A DNA stretch of 64,000 bases from Phaseolus vulgaris (GCF_000499845.2 NC_023749.2:40893459-40957458), one strand, 5' to 3'; shown: positions 24,401 to 36,332, counted from the stretch's first letter. A program made the numbers and translations. The notes: generated by a model not told the origin, from the letters alone.

Positions 24401-27000
24401 AATGCTTATGGTAATTGAAATAATTTTATTAAGTGTCTTGTTAAAACTTTCTCGGCAAAAAACTTTCCTTAGGGAAAAAAGGTTGAGTGAGGAAAGAGTG
24501 CATGTAGAACATCATTTAGAAGCTAAGTTTAACTAAGTTAACTGAAATAAAACTTCAAGTGTGTTGCGTTCCAAGTTCTTGGGACAGGGTCGCCCTAGAG
24601 GTACTTGAGTCGATAGGCTTTGTTTTTTTGCTTTGCCCTGGATTTAGAATGGTCCTTACTAGTTTGCTAATAACTTACCTTTGGTCTTCCTTGTTTTATT
24701 CCTCATTCTCCAAATGAGATCTACTTGGTAAAACTTTCTTGGTTTTACTTTGGAGTTGTATCTTTTGGAGGCTCCAATCTTGTAGACCTCGTCTCTTATA
24801 TGAGATTTGTCTTTGAATTTGTTAGCCAATCCAAGTTCATGGTGAGACTTTCATTGTTCATGTTTAAGTCGAATAGTTGTTTTCTTAGTGAGGGCTCACC
24901 GATTTCAATTGGAATCATTGCATCAATGCCATAAATGAGGTTGTATGGAGTCTTGAGCCTTGTCGACAAGGGTGTGCATTTGTATGCCCATAAGACCTCT
25001 AGCAGTTCTTTGGTCCACTTTTCCTTGGCCACTCCTAAATGTGTTTATGAGTTCATTTATAATGACTTTGTTAACAATTTTGGCCAGCTCATTTGTCTGA
25101 GGATGTTCAATTGAGCTAGCTACATGTTTTATGTTGAGTCCCCATAAAAACTGATGAGTCCTCGGCATGTGAACTGTCGTCCATAATCAGTGATGATCGT
25201 GTTGGGGATACCATATTGGCATATGATGCTTTTCCATATGAAATTCTTGACATATTTGGCCGACATGGTAGCTAAGGGCTCAAATTCAATCCATTTTTTA
25301 AGTAGAAAATAACCAACAGAAATTTGCCCTGTCCTTTTTCAGGCAAGAAAGGTCCTATGTGGGGCATGCCAAATGGCTAGGATGAGGAAATGTGATGTAA
25401 CTCCTCAGACTTGGAATATAGTATATTCCCTTGTTCTTGGCATTTGGTGGAGTTCTTTACATAAGCTGTATAATCACTTTGCTTTGTATTGTCGGTCAAT
25501 AATACTCGATTCGACGAGGACTCGTGTTGCTGGATTGTTAACTTGAGAATTCCACTAAGAGAAAACAAATTTCCTAAATCAACTTATTATGATCGAATTA
25601 GTGATTATCTTAGAATTATTGTATTGAATTAAATTATTAAACATCTCGATTTCGATTGTTTTCTTATGTCAACTTTACGAATGGGTGGCACTTTTGGAAG
25701 CCTAAAAAACATGAATATGATATTAGCATGATTGTTTGTTTTATTTACTTGTATGTCATTGGTAAACAAATGGAGCACAAGTTTGAGAGCAAAGAAGATT
25801 AGCAGTAAAACATCACATTGTGTAGGAAGGTAAGGACTAAGAAGATTGTGGAAGGAGTTCAAATCTAAAAGACACCCTGATTGCCTTAATATCGTTTTCT
25901 ATAAAACAAAGTTATTTGAGAATAAAATAAAATTGAAAAATAGAAAATAGGCTTAATTTAATTCATTTTCATCACATCAACACAAACGATGATAACTGTT
26001 ATCTACTTTTACTGTTCTGTTCCTCCCATGTTTATTATTTCCTTTAGAAAAAAGTGGATTAAATATGTCAACTTGTACAGTTGCTAAGACGGGATAGAGA
26101 GTTGCTTGGTTCAAATTCAAAACATCCGCAAGCCATTGTGCTTTGTGCTACGGAGGAGAAAGCTGAAAAGGTGACCCAATTTCTACCATGTACTATCACC
26201 ATCTCTTCTATTTAGTTCTGCAGAGTACCTACCTTCCTGACCGATCATGTTCCTTTCAAACTTTATTGGCATTCCAGTGCTTCAATGCTGCTAAATATAT
26301 CATCCATAACACAAAATTGAAGTCTGCAAAGGATTGTGCTTCACCAGATGATGGGCAGTCGCAAGCCTCAATTGGCCTAGTGATAGGAACTCCTTGTGAG
26401 ATTCTTCAATATATTGAAGAGCAGAGCATTGTTCCTTCTGAAATAAGATACTTGGTTAGTAATTAGTATCACTTAAAATATCTGTGTAAGAATATATATA
26501 GAGGCTCTCAAGTTACAGTTATTGGGAGCTCCTATCATTGATCACACTACTATTTTTCATGCTTATTGAGTAGGTGTTGGAAGAGGCAGATTGCATGCTT
26601 GGTAGTGGCCTTGGTCCTGAAATCCATAAAATTCTCATACCATTACAAGATCATGAATCAAAATCTGCTGTCAAAAGATTACAAACTATTTTGGCCATTT
26701 CAACCATGGCTGAGGTATGATGATCAATTATGTTGTTTTAGTATTTGAACTCTTGCTGAAGATAATATGCTTAAACCTCCATCATAATACTGGTTATTTT
26801 TATGATTTATCTTTTTCATATTGCAGGTTTTGGGTGAACAATCCCCTGTTGTAAAGTATCTCGAGTGCCATCATGCAGGGAATATTTCTGCAATGTCTTT
26901 AGAAATGGAACAAAGTGAAGTCTTTCATTTCACAGAGTCTCTTCATGCTCTTAAGAAAAAAATAGCAGAGGCCATGGATTCCCTTTTGCAACAAGAATAA
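21462..27000 (+). CDS. RH39-like DEAD-box protein with eroded catalytic motifs; five exons, 373 residues
   Basis: Exons 21462-22001, 26081-26170, 26278-26454, 26574-26714 and 26827-27000; all introns are GT..AG and phase 0, so the frame stays open to TAA at 26998. Residues 1-50 are rich in Ser/Arg and nearly lack acidic residues, as in an organelle transit peptide. The rest follows the RecA-1 half of plant DEAD-box helicase RH39: Q-motif region (F at about 121, SEIQ about 144-147), then SEPDRT (about 166-171) where GSGKT should bind ATP, TPCE (248-251) for TPGR, EEAD (272-275) for DEAD, and IST (311-313) for SAT. The RecA-2 half is missing except a short linker. It should not hydrolyse ATP or unwind RNA; an RNA- or protein-binding role in an organelle is inference. 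It could also be a decaying duplicate, but five clean exons argue for constraint. Confidence 0.8.
22395..22681 (-). repeat. Short Tat LTR remnant, 287 bp
   Basis: On the minus strand it runs from TAGATCCACGACC, next to the polypurine tract, to ...CAAGTATACA, with a TATAAATAGG box (about 22465-22474) before the end. The initial TG has become TA. Confidence 0.55.
22900..24210 (+). pseudogene. Tat antisense accessory gene remnant (PF04195-like)
   Basis: Reads + because the host element is on the minus strand. The piece around 23410-23490 encodes YMYTCLFTDLHVRFPFDEFTM-like sequence, matching YMYACFFKDLYVSLPFDEFTM in the gene at 47833-48856. A later frame (about 23990-24205) has a lysine/glutamine-rich stretch like the second exon. 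Frameshifts and stops throughout. Confidence 0.6.
24780..25560 (-). pseudogene. Tat integrase remnant
   Basis: Pieces in several frames match the integrase of the polyprotein at 39704: KCQEQGN and SEELHH after the zinc region, SSIEHPQTN around the catalytic glutamate, LLEVLWAYKCTP, TPYNLIYGIDAMIP and NNESLTMNLD. Many stops; the N-terminal zinc region is cut at about 25545. Confidence 0.7.
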
Positions 27001-27899
27001 CACATCTTGATCTACACTTTTTGACACAGAACAAAAGAAAAGTCAATATGGGTTATATGATCTTTCTTATATCAACTAACTGTTAAGTTGGTTTTGCCCT
27101 ATGTTTTTATCATGTTCTTCTAACAATGAAACACAAAATAGCAGGCTTTACGAGGGAATTAACTGGAGTGGTGTTTCAAAAGGCAAAGAATTTCACATTC
27201 TTAAGTTTAATTTCTTTTATGTTTATATACCAACTTGTTTTAAATGTTTCTGAAGTGATAAGTAAGATGTGAGTTTTGTGTACGAGTTTTTTAAAGTTAA
27301 TTTATCATTTTCTTTCAAGACAATCACATTAATTTACTAAGATCATCTAACCAAGACATCATTCTGTTTCTACCTATATTAAACTAGAACTATGGTCCAA
27401 GGTATACTTTGAGTTATTAAAACTAGAATTTATTAAGAATGTTACTTTATAAAAAAAATTAAACTTAACATGAAAAACATATTTCTCTACTTCAAATTTT
27501 CGAGAAACTACAAATTTTCATTCAATCAAATTTCTATAATATGTTTATCGTTTTAGTCTTACCTTTAAAAGATCTCCCACATGACAAATTTATTTTATTT
27601 TAGTATTTGAGTTTAACTACTTACTATCATTGTAATTATCGAATTTCCAAAATTTTAATTAAGTCTCACTAAAATAGTGACATGTGACCATGTTTATATA
27701 TATTAAAATGATAGTAAATAGTTAAATTTGAAAACTAAATATGACAAGAAGTCTAAACCTATAACCCGAATGATACATGTATCCTTTGAGATGCCATATT
27801 TTATTAACATTTTTTAATATCAATAAAGTAGAAAATAAATCATATTAAAATCTCCTAATTTACACAAACATGTTCCCAATGGCGTCAAATTCCCTATGA
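27001..27899. other. Downstream flank of the helicase-like gene
   Basis: AT-rich, no ORF of note and no recognised repeat. The 3' UTR and poly(A) site of the gene should lie in the first few hundred bases; I see no unambiguous AATAAA that would fix it. Confidence 0.4.
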
Positions 27900-28676
27900 T
27901 TGTTTCAAACGCCAGAAAATTTCTGTAATGTTGTTTTGGTTTTATTCATCTATTTTAGTGCTATCCTCTAGGATTCCATTTTGTGTGCTACCTTTTCTTG
28001 TGAACTTAATTTTTTGCTTGTTAATTTCTTGACCACTCTTTCAAGTCATGTCAATTACCAATTCCATTTGAAGTAGTCCTTAATTTTAAATTTGAGTTTT
28101 GTTGCTTTGAAATTGTTTGACCTCTTTTGGTGGAAGTGACCCATTGTGCTTTGGTGAGTTGTGTTGCTGAAATTTTTTTGTGTAAGCTACATCACTAAAG
28201 ATGTAAAAACCAAATATCTAAGGTTGAATATCCTAAGGAGGCAAAGCAAGGGACAACAACAAACTCACACAAAAATATACACAAATACCAAAAGGAGCTA
28301 CAAGTGAAGGAGTGCATAGAATAAAGCTTTAATTTTTTAGCATAAAAATTGTTGACCTAATTTTTCTTTGTATTTCTTTGAGTTGTAATTTTCAAGAGTT
28401 TGATTAATTAGTGTATTAAATTCATCTTAGTCGGTGAGTGTGTCTTCAAGGTTCAAAGCGCCAAGAAGTCTCACCTTAGGAAACACCTAGTTTAAAAGCT
28501 TTCTAGTTAGCAATTTCTTTCAAGTGTTTTATTGCGTTGCATTTTTCTTGCATAAAATTTTGTTTTCATCTTTGATTGTGCTCTAAGTAAATTACTTAGA
28601 GAAAGGTTTGTAAAAGTGTTGTGGGATAGTATCTGACAAGGAAAGGCTTGGTACTTAAGAGATCCTGGTGATCCAC

Positions 28677-28892
28677 TGATGTGAGTTGATTTTAAGATTG
28701 CACATTTTATGGGTTTCACTTTTGTTTAGGCTTTTTTTTTAGATTACAATTATGGTGAGAACCCTAAGAATATTCTCATTGGACACAAACTTAACCAAGT
28801 GGTTAAGTAAGTGTGAAGGTTCACTTCAGAAGGGCAAAGAGAAAAAGACAATTATATGGTTAGGGGATGCTCTATCTCTTAGGTCTTCATCA
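28677..28892 (+). repeat. 216 bp LTR-like insertion, TSD TCCAC
   Basis: Starts TGATGTGAGTTG, ends GTCTTCATCA, with the duplication TCCAC at 28672-28676 and 28893-28897. Its first 180 bases match 10409-10590. It is either an internally deleted solo LTR or a TRIM-like unit. Confidence 0.65.
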
Positions 28893-28975
28893 TCCACCTC
28901 ATTTCCTAGGAAATTACCTACTTCACTCCACCTATCTTTCTTTTTGGAAATTACTTTTATCACATAACTCTAAAC

Positions 28976-29365
28976 ATGTCTACTCATTCTTCAAGTCATA
29001 GTGAAAGTGATAGAAAATCCACAAAATCTCTTTTGAAACAATTGGCTAGAGATTTTCAATTACTATCACTTAGACAATTGCAACATGAGGCTCAAATTTT
29101 GGAAGATAAAAAAGAAATAGATGTCCATCTTGCAATATTGGAAGAAGAGTTTAAAATTGTTAGAGAAAAAGATAAATACATAAGAAAATTAAAAAAATCT
29201 TTGCATGCATCTAGTTCTAGGTCAAGTGACTCACATGCTGAGGGGAGTCTTAGAGTTAATGAATATTATCAACCTCCACCTAGAAGAACTAGAAGAGAAA
29301 GCCAAAAAGAGACTAGGGTAGACTTACCTCATTTTGATGGAAAAAAAATGTTGAGGCTTACTTAG
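28976..29365 (+). pseudogene. Gypsy gag N-terminal fragment
   Basis: ATG at 28976; 129 codons with a coiled-coil stretch and the VNEYYQPPPRR.RRESQ and RVDLPHFDGK motifs shared with the gag at 6994 (INEYYQPSPRK, RVELPHFYGK). A frameshift near the FDGK motif ends it; gag homology continues in other frames to about 29482. Confidence 0.75.
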
Positions 29366-30216
29366 ATTGAGAAATGAAAGTAGAACAACTTTTTTGCTTG
29401 CCATCATGTTAGTGAGGAGAGGAAGGTACCCTTAGCCACTTTAAGCTTTCGAGCAAATGTTATGTATTGATGGACAACCCTTATTTTGGGCTTGTATTTG
29501 GGCCACGTTTTGGGCCAATTTTTATAGGTCATGTTGGGCCAATTAGAATAGAGTGTAAATAGAAAAAGAAATAGTCTAGCAAGAGTTACAATTGGAACTC
29601 CTTGGACCCAATGCAACTTTAGACCATCTAGGATGCACAGATAAATTACTAGAGTGCAAATAGAAAGCATGGATTAGCAAGGAAGATATTGTACCGTCCC
29701 GGGGTGATCAACCAAAAGTCAAAGTCAAAAGTCAACACATAAAGAGACATCGCCTAAGCAAGACGTCGCCCAAGTAAGACATCGCCCGAAGAGTCAACCC
29801 GCGTGACAGAAGCATTTCGCAGAGAAGAGGGCCCACACGATGGAATAACCCTAAGTTAGGTGGCGGCGCTGTAGGACCCTCCGCACAGAATAAACAGTCA
29901 AGTCAAAGGGGCACGTGACAATGCCCACGTGCTCATTAAAGATATCCAAGGAAGGCTGCATGCATGATGCATGACTAATTAGGGCACCCACGGAGAATGA
30001 TGGCGCGAGAGATACAGCGCTCAAGTTAGAGCCCAAGTGGCCACAAGGTTATTGATTGCACTCCAGATAAGGGAAGCCCATGTGCCAGATACGCTCAGAT
30101 CCTAGGAATAGCGGCGCAAGGACCTTCCCCAAGGAACCCTAGATAATAGCAAGCAACGCAAAGGTAAACCTTAGCTTTCACCTATATAAAGGGCACGAAG
30201 AACCCTAGTAAGGTAC

Positions 30217-31127
30217 TGATGGAAACCAAGTAGAGGATTCTCAAGCCCATGAAGCCCAAGCCCAACGAGGGGCCCAAACCCAACGAATCACTAGGAGCAT
30301 GGCAAGAGCTTTGGGACAAGAGTATCAAAAGATGGCTCTTCTTATTTCTTTTGTAGAGTAGGGGTGCGGATGTAATAAATAGGTGTGTAAGTAGTAAGGG
30401 ATGCTAGGGGGAGTGTAGATAGGAGTTAGGAGGTGCCAAACTAGGAAGGAAAGTCACACTTCCTCCATGCACTAGTTGGCGCCGAATTTGAGTCTCATTT
30501 GAGGCACATTTGGCTTTGCATTTCAGCACCTTATAGGCTATAAATAAAGGTGCTGCCCTTGTACAAATGGGATTTTGGAATTTAGAGTAGAGAGACTATA
30601 CTCAAATTTAGAGAGAAATTGTGAGTCTTGTGTCTTCTTCTTCCTTTGCCTTATCTTGTGTGCCAATGGTGAGCTTCAAGTGGCGGCATTCCTTCACTTA
30701 TCTTGGAACAAGGCTCCAAGTGGCGTGACTGCATCTTCCAAGTCTCAAATCCAGTAAGCTTCACTCCATAAGTGTTCTTTCTTCATTCCTTGTCATTTTC
30801 ATTCGGTAGATGCTTAATGCTTGGTGTTTCCTTTCATTTTCACCGATTAAAGTTGTGTTTTCTAGCGTAGTTTCCATTTCTGTTCGGTGCAGTATCATTC
30901 CTTTTCATTTATGTTCGGTTGTTTTAATTTTGTTCTTCATTCTTTGTTGTTGATTCCATTTGACAATATATGGACTTCCATATGAGCTTTGGTTTGGTGC
31001 AAAGTCTTGGTGAGTTCTTGAATTAGAACATGGATCCAATTCTAAGTAAAGTGCCATTTCATGACCAACTCAAGTTGCTCCTAAGAATGTCAAAGAATCA
31101 TGTATTCTTGTTATTGCATTCATATCG
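30217..31127 (+). repeat. 5' LTR of the 30217 element
   Basis: 911 bp, TGATGGAAACC to CATATCG; the last base is G where the 3' copy ends in A. TATAAATA promoter box at 30539-30546. Confidence 0.93.
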
Positions 31128-31129
31128 TG

Positions 31130-31148
31130 TGGTATCATGAGTCTTAGG
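31130..31148 (+). other. Primer-binding site
   Basis: TGGTATCATGAGTCTTAGG, two bases after the LTR: tRNA-iMet-like with an extra T after TGGTATCA, as in the 4444 element. Confidence 0.7.
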
Positions 31149-31771
31149 TTTGTTCTTGTTTAATTTTGAGTTGTGTTGCACTTTTAATTCAAGAGCTCTA
31201 TCTTCTTGTTGTTTCTTTTCTGTTTTTAGGATTATAATTGAGTATTCTTGCTGTTTTCTTAATTGTGCATACCAAGTGTTTGTGATTTTTCCTTTTTGAA
31301 TCCATACAAGTTTTGTCATAGTCATGTTTTTTCAAGAATGTCATCACTTCTTGTAGTACTTTTATTACATTTTTTGTTTCTTGCTTTGGTGTAATACAGT
31401 TTTCTGCATTTGTATCTTGATCCTTTGTGCATTTTCTGTTTTAGAATTGAGTTCATACTTGTATTTTAGACCTATACAAGTTCCTATACATCATTTTCCA
31501 TTATGTCTTTGCTAGTTCTTAATTCTGTTTTTCATTCATGTTAGGATTCCTCTGTTTTCTGAAAACGTGCTTACTGTTTTTTCCTTATTGCAATTGATTT
31601 ACTCACTGGAAAATTATGAAATTCTGGATTTGTGTTCTTCAAAGTGTTATAAAAGCATAGAAAAAAGAAGTACTCAAAAGTGTACAATTCTGCCGAAAAA
31701 AATCATATCTCATTTTATTTGTCTAACAAGTTTCTTTCACTGTTTGTTTCTGTTTTTTGTATTTTTTTATC
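31149..31771 (+). other. Leader of the 30217 element
   Basis: T-rich, no ORF; homologous over its length to the leader at 13887-14500 of the 12819 element. Confidence 0.6.
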
Positions 31772-34700
31772 ATGGCTCATTTTTCTAGTGGAGAATCCTC
31801 CAAACCTTGCTCCCCACAAAAGGCAGCCCTTTTTGAAGACTTAAAAAATGCCAAGCAATCCAATGCTCATTATCTTGATGTGATTCGACAAATGGAGGCA
31901 AGGCTCCAAAGTTTGGAGTTAAGCCGTGAAGAAATCCATCAAAATAGGGAGAGAAGACCTCATCCTTCTCTTCGGCATTCTTCAAGACATTCTCATTCTT
32001 TTCATGGTTTTTATGAAGACAATGCACGACCAAGGCATCATCACCATGAAGAGAGGCGCCAACATGTGGTTGACCCTTGTTCTCCTAATGTAGAACTTCC
32101 TAGTTTTAGTGGTGAAAGTGATCCCAATGTATACTTAGGATGGGAGGCTAAGGTTGACCAAATCTTTGATGTAAATGGGGTTAGAGATGAGCATAGGGTT
32201 AGATTAGCTTCTTTAGAATTTTTGGACTATGCCATGCAATGGTGGCATCAATATCTCATGGACATTGACCTACACAAGAGGCCGCCCGTGGTCTCTTGGA
32301 ACGATTTGAAAGCATGTTTACGCGCTAGATTCGTACCCCCACACTTTAGGAAAGACCTAATGTTGAAACTCCAAAGGTTTCATCAAGGCACGCTAAGTGT
32401 GGATGATTACTTTAAACAACTAGACACGCTTTTAATTCGAATTAATATGGATGAGAGTGAGGAAGCTAAGATAGCTAGGTTTGTGAGTGGCCTTCGAAGG
32501 GACATTCAAGACGTGGTAGAGTTACAAGAATATTCTTCTTTGGAAAATGTGGTGCACCTTGCTAGTAAAATTGAAAATCAACTTGCAAGGAAAAATGCTT
32601 TAAAAAATTCTTCTAAGGATAACTACTACCACTCTTCTTGGAAAAATAAAAATAACTCTTTTTCAAATATTCCTTCTAAGGACTCTACTTTCAAACCTAG
32701 AGAGTCTAAGCCTTCCACTTCTAGGCCTAAATCACCACCTAAATCGTCTAGTAAGAAGTGTTTTAAATGCTTAAGCTATGGACATATTGCTTCTAATTGC
32801 CCTACTAAACGAACTATGTATATGCATGATGGGGTAGGTGGTAGTGAGCATGAGTCCGAATCTTCTAGACATTCCTCACCTTCTAGATCCCCAAGTGAGA
32901 GTGAGAGTGAAAGCCCACATGAGGGTGACCTATTAGTAATAAGACGCATGCTTGGCCAAGTTTTAAAACCTTTTGATGAAACTCAAAGAGAAAATATTTT
33001 TCATTCAAGGTGTCTTATTAATGATAGGGTATGCTCTTTAATTGTGGATGGGGGGAGTTGTGCTAATGTGGCAAGCACAAGAGTGGTAGACAAACTTGGA
33101 TTGCCTACCATCTCTCATGCCAAGCCCTACAAGTTACAATGGTTGAGTGAGGTGGGTGAGTTAGTGGTGAACAAGCAAGTCCTCATTACATTTTCCATTG
33201 GCAAATATAAAGATGAGGTCTTGTGTGATGTTGTTCCAATGGAAGCTACTCATATACTTTTAGGTAGGCCATGGCAATTTGATAGAAAAAAATTTCATGA
33301 TGGCTTTACCAACAAAATTTCTTTTAACTTCCATGGGCACAAAGTCATTCTTAAGTCTCTCTCTCCAAAGGAAGTGCATGAGGACCAAGTCAAAATGAGA
33401 GAAAAGAGAGAGAAAGAAAATGATAAACAAAGTTCCAAGAGAAGCCTTCTCATATCTACCCAACAAGTCAAAAAGGTAATAGTTACTCACAAGCCTATTT
33501 TTTTAGCTATTCCTAGACCTATTGACTGTGAGTCGGCTAAGGATAGTCCTACATGTTTGGACCATTTGGTAAAGGAATATGAAGATGTGTTTCAAGATCC
33601 TCCTAAAGGTTTACCACCTCTAAGAGGGATTGAACACCAAATAGACTTCATGCCCGGGGTTTCTTTACCAAATCGCCCTGCATATAGGACCAATCCCCAA
33701 GAGACCAAAGAAATTCAAACACAAGTTGAGGATTTATTAGCTAAGGGGTGGTTACAAGATAGCATGAGCCCATGTGCTATGCCTGTCATACTTGTTCCAA
33801 AAAAAGATGGGACATGGAGGATGTGTACGGATTGTCGCGCTATAAATAACATTACCATCAAATATAGGCATCCCATTCCTAGGTTAGATGACTTGTTGGA
33901 TGAATTACATGGGTCTAAAATATTTTCCAAAATTGATCTTAAGAGTGGTTACAATCAAATTCGAATTAAACATGGTGATGAATGGAAAACCGCTTTTAAG
34001 ACCAAATTTGGTTTATATGAGTGGTTGGTCATGCCTTTTGGCTTGACTAATGCTCCTAGTACCTTCATGCGACTCATGCATCATGTATTAAGAGCATTTC
34101 TTGGCAAGTTTGTTGTGGTTTACTTTGATGATATTCTTATATATAGTTTGTCCTTAGAAGATCCTGAGTCACATGTTAGACAAGTATTAGAAACCCTTAG
34201 GAAGGAGAAATTGTATGCTAATCATGCTAAATGTTTCTTTGCATTAGATCATATAGACTTCCTAGGGTTTGTGGTAAGTCATAAAGGGGTGCATGTAGAT
34301 CAAACAAAAGTTGCAGCAATTCAACATTGGCCTACACCCACCAATGTCAATGAAGTACGAAGTTTTCATGGACTTGCTAGTTTTTATAGGCGGTTTGTGA
34401 AAGACTTTAGTACAATTGCCGCACCTTTAAATGCCATAGTAAAGAAGGATGTGGTTTTTAAGTGGGGACAAGAACAAGAAAACGCTTTTCAAACTTTGAA
34501 GGATAAATTAACTAAAGCCCCCATTTTAGCCCTTCCTAACTTTGCTAAGACATTTGAAATAGAGTGTGATGCCTCTAATATAGGCATTGGGGTCGTTCTC
34601 CTTCAAGAAGGACACCCCATAGCTTATTTTAGTGAGAAACTCAAAGGGAGTCATCTCAATTACTCCACTTATGATAAAGAACTTTATGCTCTTGTTAGAG

Positions 34701-36332
34701 CTTTGCAAAATTGGCAACACTATCTTTTTCCAAAGGAATTTGTGATCTATAGTGATCATGAGTCCCTTAAATATTTGAAAAGCCAAAGCAAGCTTAATAA
34801 GAGACATGCTAAGTGGGTGGAGTTTATTGAGCAATTTCCTTATGTGATCAAACATAAACAAGGTAAAATTAATGTGGTTGCCGATGCTCTTTCAAGAAGA
34901 TATACCTTGTTAAATGTTTTGAATGTTCAATATTTAGGATTTGATCACATAAAGGAACTTTATCATGATGACTTAGATTTCTCTCTAATCTATCAAGAGT
35001 GTTCCAAGGGAGGTCACAAAGACTTTTTCTTACATAATGGTTTTCTTTTTAAAGGAAAAAGACTTTGTGTTCCCCAAGGATCCATAAGACAATCTCTTGT
35101 TAGAGAGGCTCATGAGGGTGGGCTTATGGGACATTTTGGGGTAGCTAAGACTTTATAAACTTTGCATGAACATTTCTTTTGGCCTCACATGCGCAAATCC
35201 GTACATACCTTCTGTGATAAATGTATAGCATGTAGGAAGGCTAAATCTAAGGTCCAACCCCATGGTTTATATACCCCTCTTTCTATCCCTACAATGCCTT
35301 GGGTTGATATTTCTATGGATTTTATCTTAGGACTACCCAAGACATTGAAGGGTAAGGATTCCATCTTTGTGGTAGTGGACCGTTTTTCTAAAAATGGCTC
35401 ATTTTATTCCATGCCACAAAGTGGATGATGCATGCCATATTGCAAATCTCTTCTTCAAGGAAGTTGTTCGTTTACATGGACTTCCTAGAAGTATAGTATC
35501 CGATAGGGATTCTAAGTTCTTAAGTCACTTTTGGAGGACCTTATGGGGGAAACTTGGCACAAATCTTCTGTTTTCTACTACTTGCCACCCTCAAACTGAT
35601 GGTCAAACTGAAGTGGTTAATAGAAATTTGGGTCAATTATTGCGATGCTTTATTTCCGGGAATCCAAGGGCTTGGGAGGATTTACTACCTCATGTTGAGT
35701 TTGCTTATAATAGGGTAGTAAATTCCACCACTAACCATTCTCCTTTTGAGGTTGTTTATGGGTTTAATCCCCTCACACCTCTAGATCTTCTTCCCATTCC
35801 TGTACTTGATGAGGTTCTATGCAAGGACGGTTTTGAAAAGGCTTCTTTTATTAAGGATTTGCATAACCGCATCAAGTTACAAATTGAGAAGAAAGTTGGT
35901 AAGTATGCTGACACTGCCAACCAAAGGAGAAAGGCATTAATCTTTGAGCCCGACGATTGGGTTTGGCTTCATTTGAAAAAGGATAGATTTCCTTCTCTAA
36001 GAAAGTCCAAACTTATGCCTCGTGGTGATGGCCCTTTCCAAGTTATCAAGAGGATTAATGATAATGCCTATGAGTTAGATATGCCTATTACTTATCTTGG
36101 AAGTAATTCTTTCAATATTACTGATCTCACTCCTTTTGCTGCAGGTTTCCCAAATTCGTGGACGAATTCTCTCCAACCCGGGGAGTATGATGGAAACCAA
36201 GTAGAGGATGCTCAAGCCCATGAAGCCCAAGCCCAACAAGGGGCCCAAGCCCAACGAATCACTAGGAGCATGGCAAGAGCTTTGGGACAAGAGTATCAAA
36301 AGATGGCTCTTCTTATTTCTTTTGTAGAGTAG
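31772..36332 (+). pseudogene. Gypsy gag-pol polyprotein gene with one stop and one frameshift
   Basis: ATG at 31772 (AUCAUGGCU context). Gag domain about residues 110-260 ([26 protein letters not shown]), CCHC knuckle [14 protein letters not shown] (about 329-342), protease VDGGSCAN (about 424), RT with [11 protein letters not shown] and YFDDILIYS (about 783), RNase H with [11 protein letters not shown] (about 930) and ADALSRR. A TAA stop at 35156-35158 lies just before the integrase zinc region ([20 protein letters not shown]). The frame then continues until a one-base insertion in an A-run at about 35389-35393 moves the rest (integrase [14 protein letters not shown]-terminal [12 protein letters not shown]) to another frame, ending at 36332. 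The last 145 bases lie in the 3' LTR and encode ITRSMARAL. With two lesions this copy cannot make full integrase. Confidence 0.9.

Larger units (their letters stand above)
22395..25560 (-). mobile_element. Truncated Tat element inside intron 1 of the helicase-like gene
   Basis: Minus orientation. From right to left: integrase remnant (25560-24780), antisense accessory gene remnant (reading +, about 22900-24210), polypurine tract (minus GAGCCTGGGGGAC, about 22682-22694) and LTR (22395-22681). The right end is broken inside the integrase zinc region, so pol and the other LTR are lost. The insertion accounts for most of the 4.08 kb intron. Confidence 0.7.
27900..29482 (+). mobile_element. Leader and gag remnant of the 4444 gypsy family
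   Basis: 27935 onward aligns with the leader of the 4444 element (for example TTTTGTGTGCTACCTTTTCTTG against the copy near 6165), then with its gag to about 29482. No LTRs flank it and pol is absent; the gag end joins a different LTR-like sequence beginning with TTTTGGGCTTGTATTTGGGCC-type words. A 216 bp insertion sits in the leader. Confidence 0.7.
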
